DNA of 57,874 nucleotides from Geminocystis sp. NIES-3708 (GTDB taxonomy: Bacteria; Cyanobacteriota; Cyanobacteriia; Cyanobacteriales; Cyanobacteriaceae), in NCBI RefSeq assembly GCF_001548095.1, contig NZ_AP014817.1, forward strand, positions 1-57,874, given 5' to 3'. The notes under the pieces were generated by a model. It was not told where the DNA came from, did no database searches, and saw only the letters and a list, made by a program, of their open reading frames with translations. Both the position numbers and the translations under genes were made by a program. Positions 9,938-18,900 of this stretch are shown here, in pieces. Every line of letters starts with the position of its first letter. Positions within the stretch are counted from its first letter, which is position 1.

Positions 9938-9982
9938 ATGAAAAGAGAATAAGCCTTTGCTAGTCAGCTTTTCTCTTTTCAT
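9938..9982. terminator. Strong hairpin, possible bidirectional terminator or regulatory dyad
   Basis: A perfect 12-bp inverted repeat (ATGAAAAGAGAA and its complement) continues, after a one-base bulge, into an inner 4-bp stem with a 12-base loop. It sits between the divergent genes at 9718 (minus) and 10009 (plus), 27 bp before the latter. That position suits control of the plus-strand gene better than termination, so the class is uncertain. Confidence 0.55.
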
Positions 9983-10008
9983 GACCAAATAATCTATTAA
10001 TTTACATT

Positions 10009-10317
10009 ATGGCAAAAAATTTTGAGCATAACCAAAATGTCTGGACAAAAATTGAAGTCCATCGCATGGAATTTTTCCTCTTAATTTTTGAAAATATAAG
10101 AATGCACCCATCGGTATTCTTGAATAAATGGCGAGGAATAAAAGTGAGTGAATTAGCGGAATTATTGGGGGTTGAGGATAGCAAAATCTATCTCTGGTGT
10201 TCCCCTAAAAAGCCTAATATCAGTGAGTATTATTTACTCAAAATTGCTTTACTTGACATATTCTTTGAACATTTTGAGAATATCCCCGATGTAATTTGGA
10301 AAAGACTTATGAGTTAA
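10009..10317 (+). CDS. Small putative HTH protein
   Basis: 102 residues. The middle contains a helix-turn-helix-like stretch (VSELAELLGVEDSKIYLWC, residues 46-64). I do not recognise the family. It may be a small plasmid regulator. A short hairpin follows at 10383. It lies inside the segment between the inverted B transposons. Confidence 0.55.
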   Translation: MAKNFEHNQNVWTKIEVHRMEFFLLIFENIRMHPSVFLNKWRGIKVSELAELLGVEDSKIYLWCSPKKPNISEYYLLKIALLDIFFEHFENIPDVIWKRLMS

Positions 10318-10382
10318 CGAAATATCCTATGGCTAACTTTGCCGATAAATTGTGCATTTGGACATAGTGAAGACTCAAGTAG

Positions 10383-10403
10383 GGGTTGAATATTCTTCAA
10401 CCC
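10383..10403 (+). terminator. Short hairpin after the 10009 gene
   Basis: GGGTTGAA, five bases, TTCAACCC. It has no U-tract, so it is at best a weak terminator; it lies 65 bp after the stop codon. Confidence 0.4.
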
Positions 10404-10508
10404 TTGCTCTCAATTATTACAGCGAAAGTAGAATCCATACCTCAAAAGGTGAAAAAAAGCAAGGTTGTCACGTCATATTTTTCAACTAAAAACCAAGTGA
10501 GAATCTAA

Positions 10509-11330
10509 ATGTTATTTTCATTTGGTATATTGCTTATGAAATTAAAAATAGGACAAAGATTAAAAGTACCCTATCAAGATAAAGTCTTGTCTGTGGAAGT
10601 TATCTCTCCTCATCAATTTGGTTATAACAAACCATCGATAGGAGTTAATTTCAGTATGCAGGAGAAATATACGGGGTTGTCTTCAACTACTTTAACACAA
10701 TGGTCTAAGGGTGCGAAAAAACGAGAACCCGATTTATTTATCGATGATGTTACAATGCCCAAAATTGAGCATCTAAGATTGCCTAAATCCAAGAATTTGT
10801 ATCCTGTTTACTCTACTCCAATCTATAGCAATGATCCTCACTCTGATGAACCCTACAGGGTTGAAAAGGTCATTGAAATTAGTGATTTCATTGATCTATG
10901 TTTTACCGCAATCTGTGAGGAAGAAATTAACCGTAGTACAAAACGTGAAATTAAGAAATTCTTACAATGGTTCACAGTTACTGGTTTTTACGCCCAAGTA
11001 TTCGTCTATATTAAAGGTAGTTTCAATAAAGCGGATAACGAACAGTTACAACAATGGTTAGCATCTCGTCTCGCTAACAAAGAAAACCGCAAATCTTACG
11101 CTAGTCTTATTGTCGAGCTTCGAGAAAATCCCGCTTTTTATAGTAATTTGACCTACCTTAACTTGTTTGGTAAACTAGCCAGTCAGATGAGGAAAGAGTG
11201 GAAGACTGTGGCGGGAGAAGAGGCGATCGCCCGCAATCATATCCCTGAAGCGATCGCTCTCGAAGCTATTGGCTTTGTAGAAAGAACAGTAGTTGACTTA
11301 TATACAGGTGATTTACGAGAAGCTCATATT
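10509..11330 (+). pseudogene. Putative HTH protein, 5' part (interrupted by transposon B copy 2)
   Basis: Codes for 274 residues up to REAHI, then runs into the terminal repeat of transposon B. Removing the transposon and one copy of the ATATT duplication joins it in frame to 15352-15582, giving about 350 residues. The family is not recognised. The rejoined protein ends in a helix-turn-helix like that of invertase-type recombinases and regulators. Two HIP1 octamers (11223, 11250) occur near the end. The first Met may be at 10509 or 10536. In the present state translation would end 22 residues into the transposon. Confidence 0.78.
11326..11330. repeat. Target-site duplication ATATT, left copy of transposon B2
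   Basis: ATATT immediately precedes the element and is repeated at 15347-15351 directly after it; the interrupted gene reads in frame when one copy and the element are removed. Confidence 0.9.
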
Positions 11331-11522
11331 GGCGTAGAGCCGAGATACGTGCGAAATCGGACACCAATATCAAGAAACCATGACATTTATAGTTGAAACG
11401 CTTATTCCCGTTAGGTTTCCAAAAATCTATTTTAACAAAACTAAATACTACATAACTGATTTAATCAACAGAATACTTCAATAAGAACGTTTAGATAACT
11501 AAATAAACTATAGACGGAAAAA

Positions 11523-11555
11523 ACATTGCCGAGTTAATCATATTTTCGGCAAAGT
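11523..11555. other. Putative core recombination site (transposon B, copy 2)
   Basis: Dyad ACATTGCCGA, 13-bp spacer, TCGGCAAAGT, 38 bp before the recombinase start. It matches the orphan site at 4184 and resembles 45411. Confidence 0.62.
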
Positions 11556-11593
11556 ACAATAGAAAGTAGTATAATTTTTAAAGGGTTAGAGAG

Positions 11594-12211
11594 ATGTTAA
11601 ATTTAACCACTCCACTTCTGTTTTCAGCAAAGTATCATTTTTCACCACCTCCAGTGAAGAAAAAATCAGACGGTGAAAGGGAATATTTACGTCTTGATGA
11701 AATTAACGCCATGATCAAAGTAGCACGAAAAGTAGGAAGGCATGGAGTCAGAGATTCAACGATTATTCTTGAGATGTTTCGTCATGGACTAAGGACAGCC
11801 GAATTGGTAGCATTAAGATGGGATTATATAGATTCAAAAGGAGGGCATATTGACATACATCGAGTAAAACATGGACATGATACGATACATCCATTACGTT
11901 CTCCAGAACTAAGAGCTTTACATGAACTTAAACGCAAGTATCCAGAAAGCAGTTATGTCTTTGTTTCTGAGCGTCACGCACCCTTAACTACCCGTACTAT
12001 TCGTCATATTATTGCGAGGGCTGGGAAATTAGCATCTATCCCCTTTCCAGTACATCCACACCAATTACGTCATGCTTGTGGTTATTATTTGGCATCTCAA
12101 GGACATGATACCAGAGCAATTCAGGCTTATCTAGGGCATAAAAATATTCATTACACCGTTCGTTATACAGATATATCTCCCCAGAGATTTGAATCTTTTT
12201 GGCAAGATTAG
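11594..12211 (+). CDS. Small tyrosine recombinase (transposon B, copy 2)
   Basis: 205 residues identical to the protein at 7496-8113. It has the catalytic pattern Arg (MFRHGLRTAEL), His-x-x-Arg (HPHQLRHACG), His (LGHKNI) and Tyr (VRYTDIS). It lacks the amino-terminal core-binding domain of XerC/D-size enzymes. It probably resolves cointegrates at 11523-11555. The start ATG follows a weak purine-rich site (GAGAG). Confidence 0.9.
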   Translation: MLNLTTPLLFSAKYHFSPPPVKKKSDGEREYLRLDEINAMIKVARKVGRHGVRDSTIILEMFRHGLRTAELVALRWDYIDSKGGHIDIHRVKHGHDTIHPLRSPELRALHELKRKYPESSYVFVSERHAPLTTRTIRHIIARAGKLASIPFPVHPHQLRHACGYYLASQGHDTRAIQAYLGHKNIHYTVRYTDISPQRFESFWQD

Positions 12212-12267
12212 TGACAAGTCATGTTTATAATATTGGAGTTTTGCAATTAATAATTAAACAAAAAAAA

Positions 12268-13539
12268 GTGACCTCAATTGAAAGAACTGCTTATCCTCGC
12301 TTCAAACGTTATTATACTCCAAATGAGCTAAAAAATATTTATACGCCAACCACAGAAGATAAACTTTTCGCTACTGAATATACAAGAAATGATAATAATT
12401 ATTTGAATTTATTAGTTGCACTAAAAAGTTTTCAAAGATTAGGATATTTCCCCAAACTTGAACAGATTCCCTTATCAATAATAAATCATATAAAAAAAAT
12501 ATTGTGTTTATCTGAAGAACTAACAATTGGTTATATAAATCCGAGAACTTATCATCGCCATCAACATTTAATTAGAGAGAAAATAAAAGTCAAAAAATTT
12601 GACAACAAAGCCCAAGAATATTTAGAAATAAAGGTAAAAGAAAAGGCTTATTTAATGGGAAATCCTGCGGACTTAATTAATGTAGCCATTGAAGAATTAG
12701 TCAAAGAAAGATATGAATTACCCTCTTTTTCCTTCTTAGAGCGACAAATAGCCCGAATCCGAACATTAGTTCATGCTCTAATTTATGAACAAGTGAATAA
12801 TCAATTATCTCCTGAATATAGAGAAACCTTAAACAGTTTACTACTAATTCACCCAGTCGAACAAAGAAGTCCTTATAATCAGCTAAAAAAAGTCACCAAA
12901 AAAGCCACAAGAAATCATCTAAATGATTTATTATTACATCAAAAATGGTTAAATACTTTTGGTAATGTAGAACAGTTTTTATCAGAAATAAACAAATCAT
13001 TAATTAGTTATTTTGCCAGTGTAGCAAATTCTTTAGATGCTTCAGAATTAAAAGATATTAATGAACTAAAAAGATTGACACTTTTAATATGTTTAATTCA
13101 TCGAAAACAAGAAAAAACTTGGGATGATTTGGGAGAAATGTTCTTAAAAAGAATGAAAAAAATTCAGAACTTAGCTGAGTTAGAACTACAAAAACAAAAA
13201 GAAAGACAACAAGAAATAATGGAAAAGTTGATTTCAGCTTTTGGGGAAATATTGATGTTATTTGGGTTGGAAAAAGATAAGCAAGAAAATCATAATGATA
13301 CACTCTTTAATCAAATATATTCTTTACTCAAAACTTATGGTGGATATGAACAATTATTAGAAGAATACCAAGCTATAAGTGCTTATAAAGGGAATAATTA
13401 TTTGCCTTTTATTTGGCGTTTTTATAAAAGTCATCGCAGTGCATTTTTTAGGTTACTTAATATTTTACAATTAGAATCTACCAGTACTGATAAGAGATTG
13501 ATAGATGCCGTAAATTTTTTATCTTTAAAATCAACATAA
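12268..13539 (+). CDS. tnpA: Tn3 transposase amino-terminal half (transposon B, copy 2)
   Basis: Amino half of the transposase. The open frame begins at 12199, overlapping the recombinase by 13 bp, but alignment with the intact homologue ([11 protein letters not shown]) favours the GTG at 12268. It ends at TAA (13537) just past the run TTTAAAAT (about 13520-13527). Deleting one A there gives LNQHKKGEYLS, matching [11 protein letters not shown] of the homologue. Confidence 0.82.
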   Translation: MTSIERTAYPRFKRYYTPNELKNIYTPTTEDKLFATEYTRNDNNYLNLLVALKSFQRLGYFPKLEQIPLSIINHIKKILCLSEELTIGYINPRTYHRHQHLIREKIKVKKFDNKAQEYLEIKVKEKAYLMGNPADLINVAIEELVKERYELPSFSFLERQIARIRTLVHALIYEQVNNQLSPEYRETLNSLLLIHPVEQRSPYNQLKKVTKKATRNHLNDLLLHQKWLNTFGNVEQFLSEINKSLISYFASVANSLDASELKDINELKRLTLLICLIHRKQEKTWDDLGEMFLKRMKKIQNLAELELQKQKERQQEIMEKLISAFGEILMLFGLEKDKQENHNDTLFNQIYSLLKTYGGYEQLLEEYQAISAYKGNNYLPFIWRFYKSHRSAFFRLLNILQLESTSTDKRLIDAVNFLSLKST

Positions 13540-13621
13540 AAAAGGAGAATATTTATCGAGTGAAGTAGATCTTTCTTTTGCTTCTCAACAGTGGCAAAAG
13601 TTAGTAATTTATCAGAATGAA

Positions 13622-15250
13622 ATGGGCATAAAAATTTTTCGCCGTCACTTTGAGACTTGTATTTTTTCTTATCTAGCTTTTGAATTAAAATCAGGAGATA
13701 TTTGTCTCAAAGGAAGTTCTGAATATGCCGATTGGCGAACACAATTATTAAGTTGGGATGAATGTGAAGTTATTGTAGATAATTATTGTGAAAATTTAGG
13801 TTTACCAAAAACGGCTCAAATTTTTGTTAATAATTTAAAAAGTTTCTTAATTCAAACAGCTGAAAAAGTTGATTTAAACTATCCTAATAATTCGAGTTTA
13901 ATTATTAATGATGAAGGAGAACCCATTTTAAAGAAAGTTACGAAAAATGAAGTTAGTTCTACTCTCAAAAATCTTGAAGTTATCATAGAAGAAAGAATGC
14001 CTAATTATAACTTAATAGATATTCTTAAAAATGTAAATTATTGGACTAATTTTACCAGACATTTTGCACCTCTGAGTGGTAGTGATCCTAAAATTGATAA
14101 TCCTACTGAACGTTATTTATTAACTACTTTTACTTATGGTTGTAATTTAGGTCCGTCTCAAGCAGAAAAACACATGAGAGAGATTATTTCCTCAAAATTA
14201 ATCTCTTTTATTAATCGCCGTCATATAAATACTGATAGTTTAAATAAGGCAATAAATGACATTATTAATCGTTATAATGTATTAGATTTACCCAAAGTTT
14301 GGGGTAACGGAAATGTGGCGGCGGCTGATGGTACTAAATATGATGTAAGAGAACAAAATTTACTCTCAGAATATCATATCAGATATGGTGGTTATGGTGG
14401 CATTGCTTATCATCATGTAGCGGATAAATATATTGCCTTATTTAGTCATTTTATTCCTTGTGGAACATGGGAAGCAGTATATATTATTGAGGGTTTATTT
14501 GAAAATAAATCTAACATTAAACCTGATACAATTCATAGTGATACTCAAGGACAAAGTACTCCTGTTTTTGCTCTATCGTACTTATTGGGTATTAAGTTAA
14601 TGCCTCGCATTAGAAATTGGAAAGATTTAGTCTTTTATCGTTATGATAAAAATACCGTTTATCAACATATAGATTCATTATTTACAGATACAATTAATTG
14701 GCAGTTAATTGAGACTCATTGGCAAGATTTAATGCAAGTAGTTTTATCTATTTATACGGGCAAAATATCCAGTGTTAGTTTATTAAGAAAGTTAAGTAAT
14801 TATAGTAGAAAAAATCGATTATATAAAGCCTTTAGGGAGTTAGGAAGAGTGATTAGAACTATCTTTTTACTCGAATATATTTCTGATTTAGAATTAAAGC
14901 AACAAATTACGGCGGCGACAAATAAAGTTGAGGCTTATAATGGCTTTTCTAAATGGTTATTTTTTGGTGGAGATAAGATTATTGCCACCAATGATAGAGA
15001 AGAAATGGAAAAAAGAATTAAATACAATGATTTAGTTTCTAATGCTGTTATTTTTCATAATGTTGTCGAGTTAACTAATATTTTACAGCAATTACAAAAA
15101 GAAGGTTATTTAATCGATAAAAAAGATGTAGCTTGTCTAAGTCCTTATTTAACCAGTCATGTGAAAAGATTTGGTGATTATCTTCTTAATCTTGCTGAAG
15201 TACTTCCTTCCTTAGAGCAATTTCAAATTGGCTCTTTGTTACAAAAATAG
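13622..15250 (+). CDS. tnpA: Tn3 transposase catalytic half (transposon B, copy 2)
   Basis: 542 residues with the DDE core ([38 protein letters not shown]). The same frame is open upstream of the ATG and encodes [20 protein letters not shown], as in the intact transposase, so the coding sequence really continues from the previous frame. A working protein would need a +1 frame change, or transposase supplied by transposon C, whose outer terminal repeats are closely related. Confidence 0.87.
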   Translation: MGIKIFRRHFETCIFSYLAFELKSGDICLKGSSEYADWRTQLLSWDECEVIVDNYCENLGLPKTAQIFVNNLKSFLIQTAEKVDLNYPNNSSLIINDEGEPILKKVTKNEVSSTLKNLEVIIEERMPNYNLIDILKNVNYWTNFTRHFAPLSGSDPKIDNPTERYLLTTFTYGCNLGPSQAEKHMREIISSKLISFINRRHINTDSLNKAINDIINRYNVLDLPKVWGNGNVAAADGTKYDVREQNLLSEYHIRYGGYGGIAYHHVADKYIALFSHFIPCGTWEAVYIIEGLFENKSNIKPDTIHSDTQGQSTPVFALSYLLGIKLMPRIRNWKDLVFYRYDKNTVYQHIDSLFTDTINWQLIETHWQDLMQVVLSIYTGKISSVSLLRKLSNYSRKNRLYKAFRELGRVIRTIFLLEYISDLELKQQITAATNKVEAYNGFSKWLFFGGDKIIATNDREEMEKRIKYNDLVSNAVIFHNVVELTNILQQLQKEGYLIDKKDVACLSPYLTSHVKRFGDYLLNLAEVLPSLEQFQIGSLLQK

Positions 15251-15346
15251 ATTTACTGAACCGTAAGCAGAATCAGCGTTTCAACTGTAAATGTCATGGT
15301 TTATTGACATTGGTGTCCGATTTCGCGCGTATCTCGGCTTCCCCCC

Positions 15347-15351
15347 ATATT
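15347..15351. repeat. Target-site duplication ATATT, right copy of transposon B2
   Basis: Same five bases as 11326-11330, directly after the terminal CCCCCC of the element. Confidence 0.9.
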
Positions 15352-15582
15352 TTGGCGATGGAGGTTGCTCGTAAAAAGTTTAAGCTACCCCCAGTCAGAA
15401 AAATTGACGAAAGCCTTATTTACCAAGATTACCCAACCCTCAAACTTTCTAAGAAAGATGTTAATAACATCATCGAATTAATTGAAGGTGGTTTTTCAGT
15501 CAAAGAGATAGCAGAAGCATACGATGTTACTGAATCTACTATCCGCTACCATCTACAACGTCGAAATCAAAAGATAGCGTAA
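15352..15582 (+). pseudogene. Putative HTH protein, 3' part (interrupted by transposon B copy 2)
   Basis: 76 residues continuing in frame from 11330. It includes a helix-turn-helix, LSKKDVNNIIELIEGGFSV followed by KEIAEAYDVTESTIRYHL, close to Hin/resolvase-type HTH segments. A longer open frame starts inside the transposon end at 15304 and could give a short fusion carrying only this domain. Confidence 0.75.
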
Positions 15583-15996
15583 ATAATTTAATTAGGTTTG
15601 AGGTTTTAGGTATTAGAGTCTGATATTTGCTAAAACTTCCATATCATATCGGGTAAGGTTTGCCTTACCCGATATAAGCACCACTTTTTTATTCCACAGA
15701 CAAAAAAAAAGAGGCTCTATAGCCCCCAAAACTTAGATACCTTAAGCATTTTCAAGGAAACAAGCGTTCAGTTACTTTTGCTACATAAACGTATAGGTTT
15801 TAAGAACTCCTGCCCTGTTTTCTAAAATTTTTTTAAAAGTACTTGAAAAATCGCCCAAAGCGATCTAAGGTTAAAAGTGTTACAAAAAACATCAAATCAT
15901 CAGAACTGAGTAACTCAGAACGAGATGAGATGAAACGTGAATCAAAGACTACCAATCAAAAATTCACAGTAAGGTCAGTAAAGACCTGTAAAGGAA
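15583..15996. other. Rep upstream region without a gene; possible origin
   Basis: A 414-bp gap ahead of the replication gene. It contains a 13-bp hairpin (15646-15675), an A9 run near 15700, a short palindrome CTGAGT-A-ACTCAG (15906-15918) and a GGTC/GACC pair near 15973. I see no clear tandem iterons. Its place directly before rep makes it a candidate for the replication origin or copy control. Confidence 0.4.
15646..15675. terminator. Perfect 13-bp hairpin before rep
   Basis: ATATCGGGTAAGG, four-base loop, and its exact complement. It could end transcription of the upstream HTH gene, although the following T-run is 11 bp away. It could equally be an origin-associated dyad. Confidence 0.5.
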
Positions 15997-18900
15997 ATGA
16001 TAATAGAAAACGGTAAATTTGTCGCCCCCCCTCTCAAAAAAATTATCGCCTCGCCCGAATTTGCCCCCTCTGAGCAAGGGTCAAAGCCTTATGGTGGTTT
16101 AAATCAGTCCAATGGTCAAAATTTTTGGTCTTCACAAAACTTAACAATGTGTCAGGAAATCTTGACAAAAAAAAGACCCCTGCGAACAGATATATCATTC
16201 TCCTACTGTTCCGAGTTGATTAATAAACCTGTCACAAATTCCGACAAGGCTAAAACTAATTTTCACTCCATGTCAGGAAATGTTGATAATATTATTGACA
16301 TATTCTGTAAAGGTTTCGCCGTTAGTCCTTTTCACTATACCAATAACCACAGAAGTAGTGATAATGCGACCGTTGCGGGTTTATTAATCGTCGATATTGA
16401 TAACCAAGAATGGGTTGAACCAGAAATCATTGATGGCAATAAGCCTCAAAATAATAATGGGCATGGCGATAACAACCAGAATGGCAATGACAATAACGAG
16501 GGAAAAATTGTTAAACAGAAGGTATATAAACACCAATTAACTTTAGAAGAGTACCAGTCGATCGATTTCTGCCGTAAATATACTTTTGCCATTACCACAG
16601 CAAGTCATACAGAAACATGGCACAGATTTCGAGTTTTTATGCCCTTACCCATGGATATTGATAAAACTACCTATGAGGTAGCTGTAAGGCATTTAAACGC
16701 CATTTTAAAGGGTGCTGTTGATATAAATGCCACTAACCCTAGTATCGGCTTTTATGGCAATAGTAACGGTATCCTCTACAAAGCTGATGAGTTTCAAGCC
16801 TTAGACTATGACTGGTTATCTCAATTACAACCCGAAGTTGACAAGATTAAGAAAAAACAGGAAAAACAAAAGCGTAAATTAGCCCGAAAAATAGCTAAAA
16901 ATCAGAAAAAATTAGCTAAAAGTGCTACTGCTAAGGATATTGTTGAAGCTCTATCTTATATACCATGTGATGATTATGATACTTGGACTAAAGTAGGTTT
17001 TGCTTTACATCATACTTTTAATGGTAGTGATGAAGGGCTAGAAATCTACGATAATTGGTCGTCTCAAGCTAATAATTACGACGGTAGAAAAGCTATTGAG
17101 TACAAATGGCTCTCATTTAACAAATCACGCACCGACAAGCCTATAACCATTGCTACGGTGTTTAAGTTGGCGATCGATCAAGGGTATAAACCACCAAGAA
17201 AGATTAGAAGAAGACTGGAGGCACGAGATTATTTTGAAGACTATAAAACCTTCTCTTATCCCATATCTCTGGAGTGTCATAAAAATTATGATAAAGGTGA
17301 AATAAGTCAAGAAATTCCCGCCGATAATCTCGATTATTTGAAGGATGAAATTAAGAATATTAACTCCTCTAAAAAAGGTTATTTCCCAGAGGAGATAATC
17401 GCCCAAATTCCCCGTCAAGGATTAGTTTTTATTCAGGGAGACATGGGCACTGGTAAAACTTACTTAGCAGAGAAAATTGTCGCCGAGTTTAAAGCTCAAG
17501 GTAAATATGTATTGTCTCCTGATAGTACCCGAAGCCTCTGCCAACAGTCGGCTAATCGCTATGGTATTTATTACAAAACCCATGATGATACTACCCCCAT
17601 TCAAAATTTAAGAAGTCAGGGCATTAAAACTACCTATGACAGCTTTGCTAAATACAAGGATGAAGCTCCTGATTGTATTATTTTTGATGAAATTTTGTCT
17701 AGTGAAAACCATTTATTATTAGGTGATACGGAGTTAAAACATAATCGAGAAGAAGTACTCTATGCCGTTAGAAATGTGGTGAAAAACTGCATTGATAAAG
17801 GTGGTTTAGTTATTTGTCTGGATGAAATGTTGGTGGATTTTTGCATCGATTTAATGAAGGATTTTGCAGGTGGTATTGAGCCTTTTATTATTGTTAATCA
17901 TTACCGTAATAACAACTATGAAACTTATCAATTACTTAATCCCGATGAGCCGAAAAAAATCCTCTTTACCATGCCGATATTGGGTTTAAAACCTTTTTAT
18001 TGTTGCGATAGCCAAAAAGAAGTTATCTCTCTTTATCAAGAATTATCGAAGACTTTCTCTGATAAAGTATTTAAACATATTCATCAAGGTAATGCTAATT
18101 TGCCAGAAAATCAGGAATTACTCAAGAATCCTACCCTCTGGTTACAACAGAATAAATGTGATGGTTTAATTGTTAGCCCGACTATTGTCTGTGGCTTCTC
18201 TATTGAGGGTAATTTCTTTGATGCGGTTATCGGTAATTTCTGCGGGGTTTTACCTGTTAACCAATGTCGTCAAATGTTACGACGCATCCGTAGTGATATT
18301 CCTCGTTATGTCTATGCTAGTAGTCATGGGTTGAATTATAGCAATGAGTTTGATTTTCAGGAAATCGCTGATAAGGCTATCTTGAAGAAAAAGAATAAGT
18401 TAGATTTACTCAAGTTGTCTTCTCTCATTGCTAAAAGCACTCTCCCTTCTGAATACATAAAAGTAGCGTTAAGTATGATGAATCCTGACACGGGCAAATG
18501 GGAAAATATTGAGCTTATCACCCAATCGAAATATATTGGTTTTACTAATGCGGGTAAGGCTAACTATCGGGAAAATATTTTTAATGAGTTGAGGGATAGT
18601 GGTAGCACCATCATTTATGGTTATAATTATGAGGAATTTATGGCAGAATTTGTGGAGGTAGGATTTACGGAAGAATCTTTACACGAGCATAGTCAAAAGG
18701 ATTTCAAGACTATTATTAAAACTCATAATGATGAGCGAATGAATCATCAGGCAGTATCTATCTCTTCTGGGGATACTACGGGCTTCGATTTGGATTCGGC
18801 TCAATATGTCTTAAAAAATCGCCATGGTATCAACCCTGAAACTCACCTGCCTTTACACTCGGAGGAGAAGATTGCGGGCGCTCAAAAATTTATCTATCAA

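Larger units (their letters stand above)
11331..15346. mobile_element. Tn3-family transposon B, copy 2
   Basis: A 4016-bp element, inverted relative to copy 1, with identical encoded proteins. It has a clean 5-bp ATATT target duplication and splits a reconstructable gene, so it is a simple insertion. Genes from left to right are tyrosine recombinase, transposase amino half and transposase catalytic half. Both copies share the same transposase frameshift, so the frameshift is older than the duplication. Confidence 0.93.

Noticed and set aside
4361-15346. Simple intramolecular Tn3 inversion as the origin of the B pair
   Set aside because: That would put the new target sequence beside both copies; instead B2 has ATATT on both sides and splits a gene that rejoins in frame.
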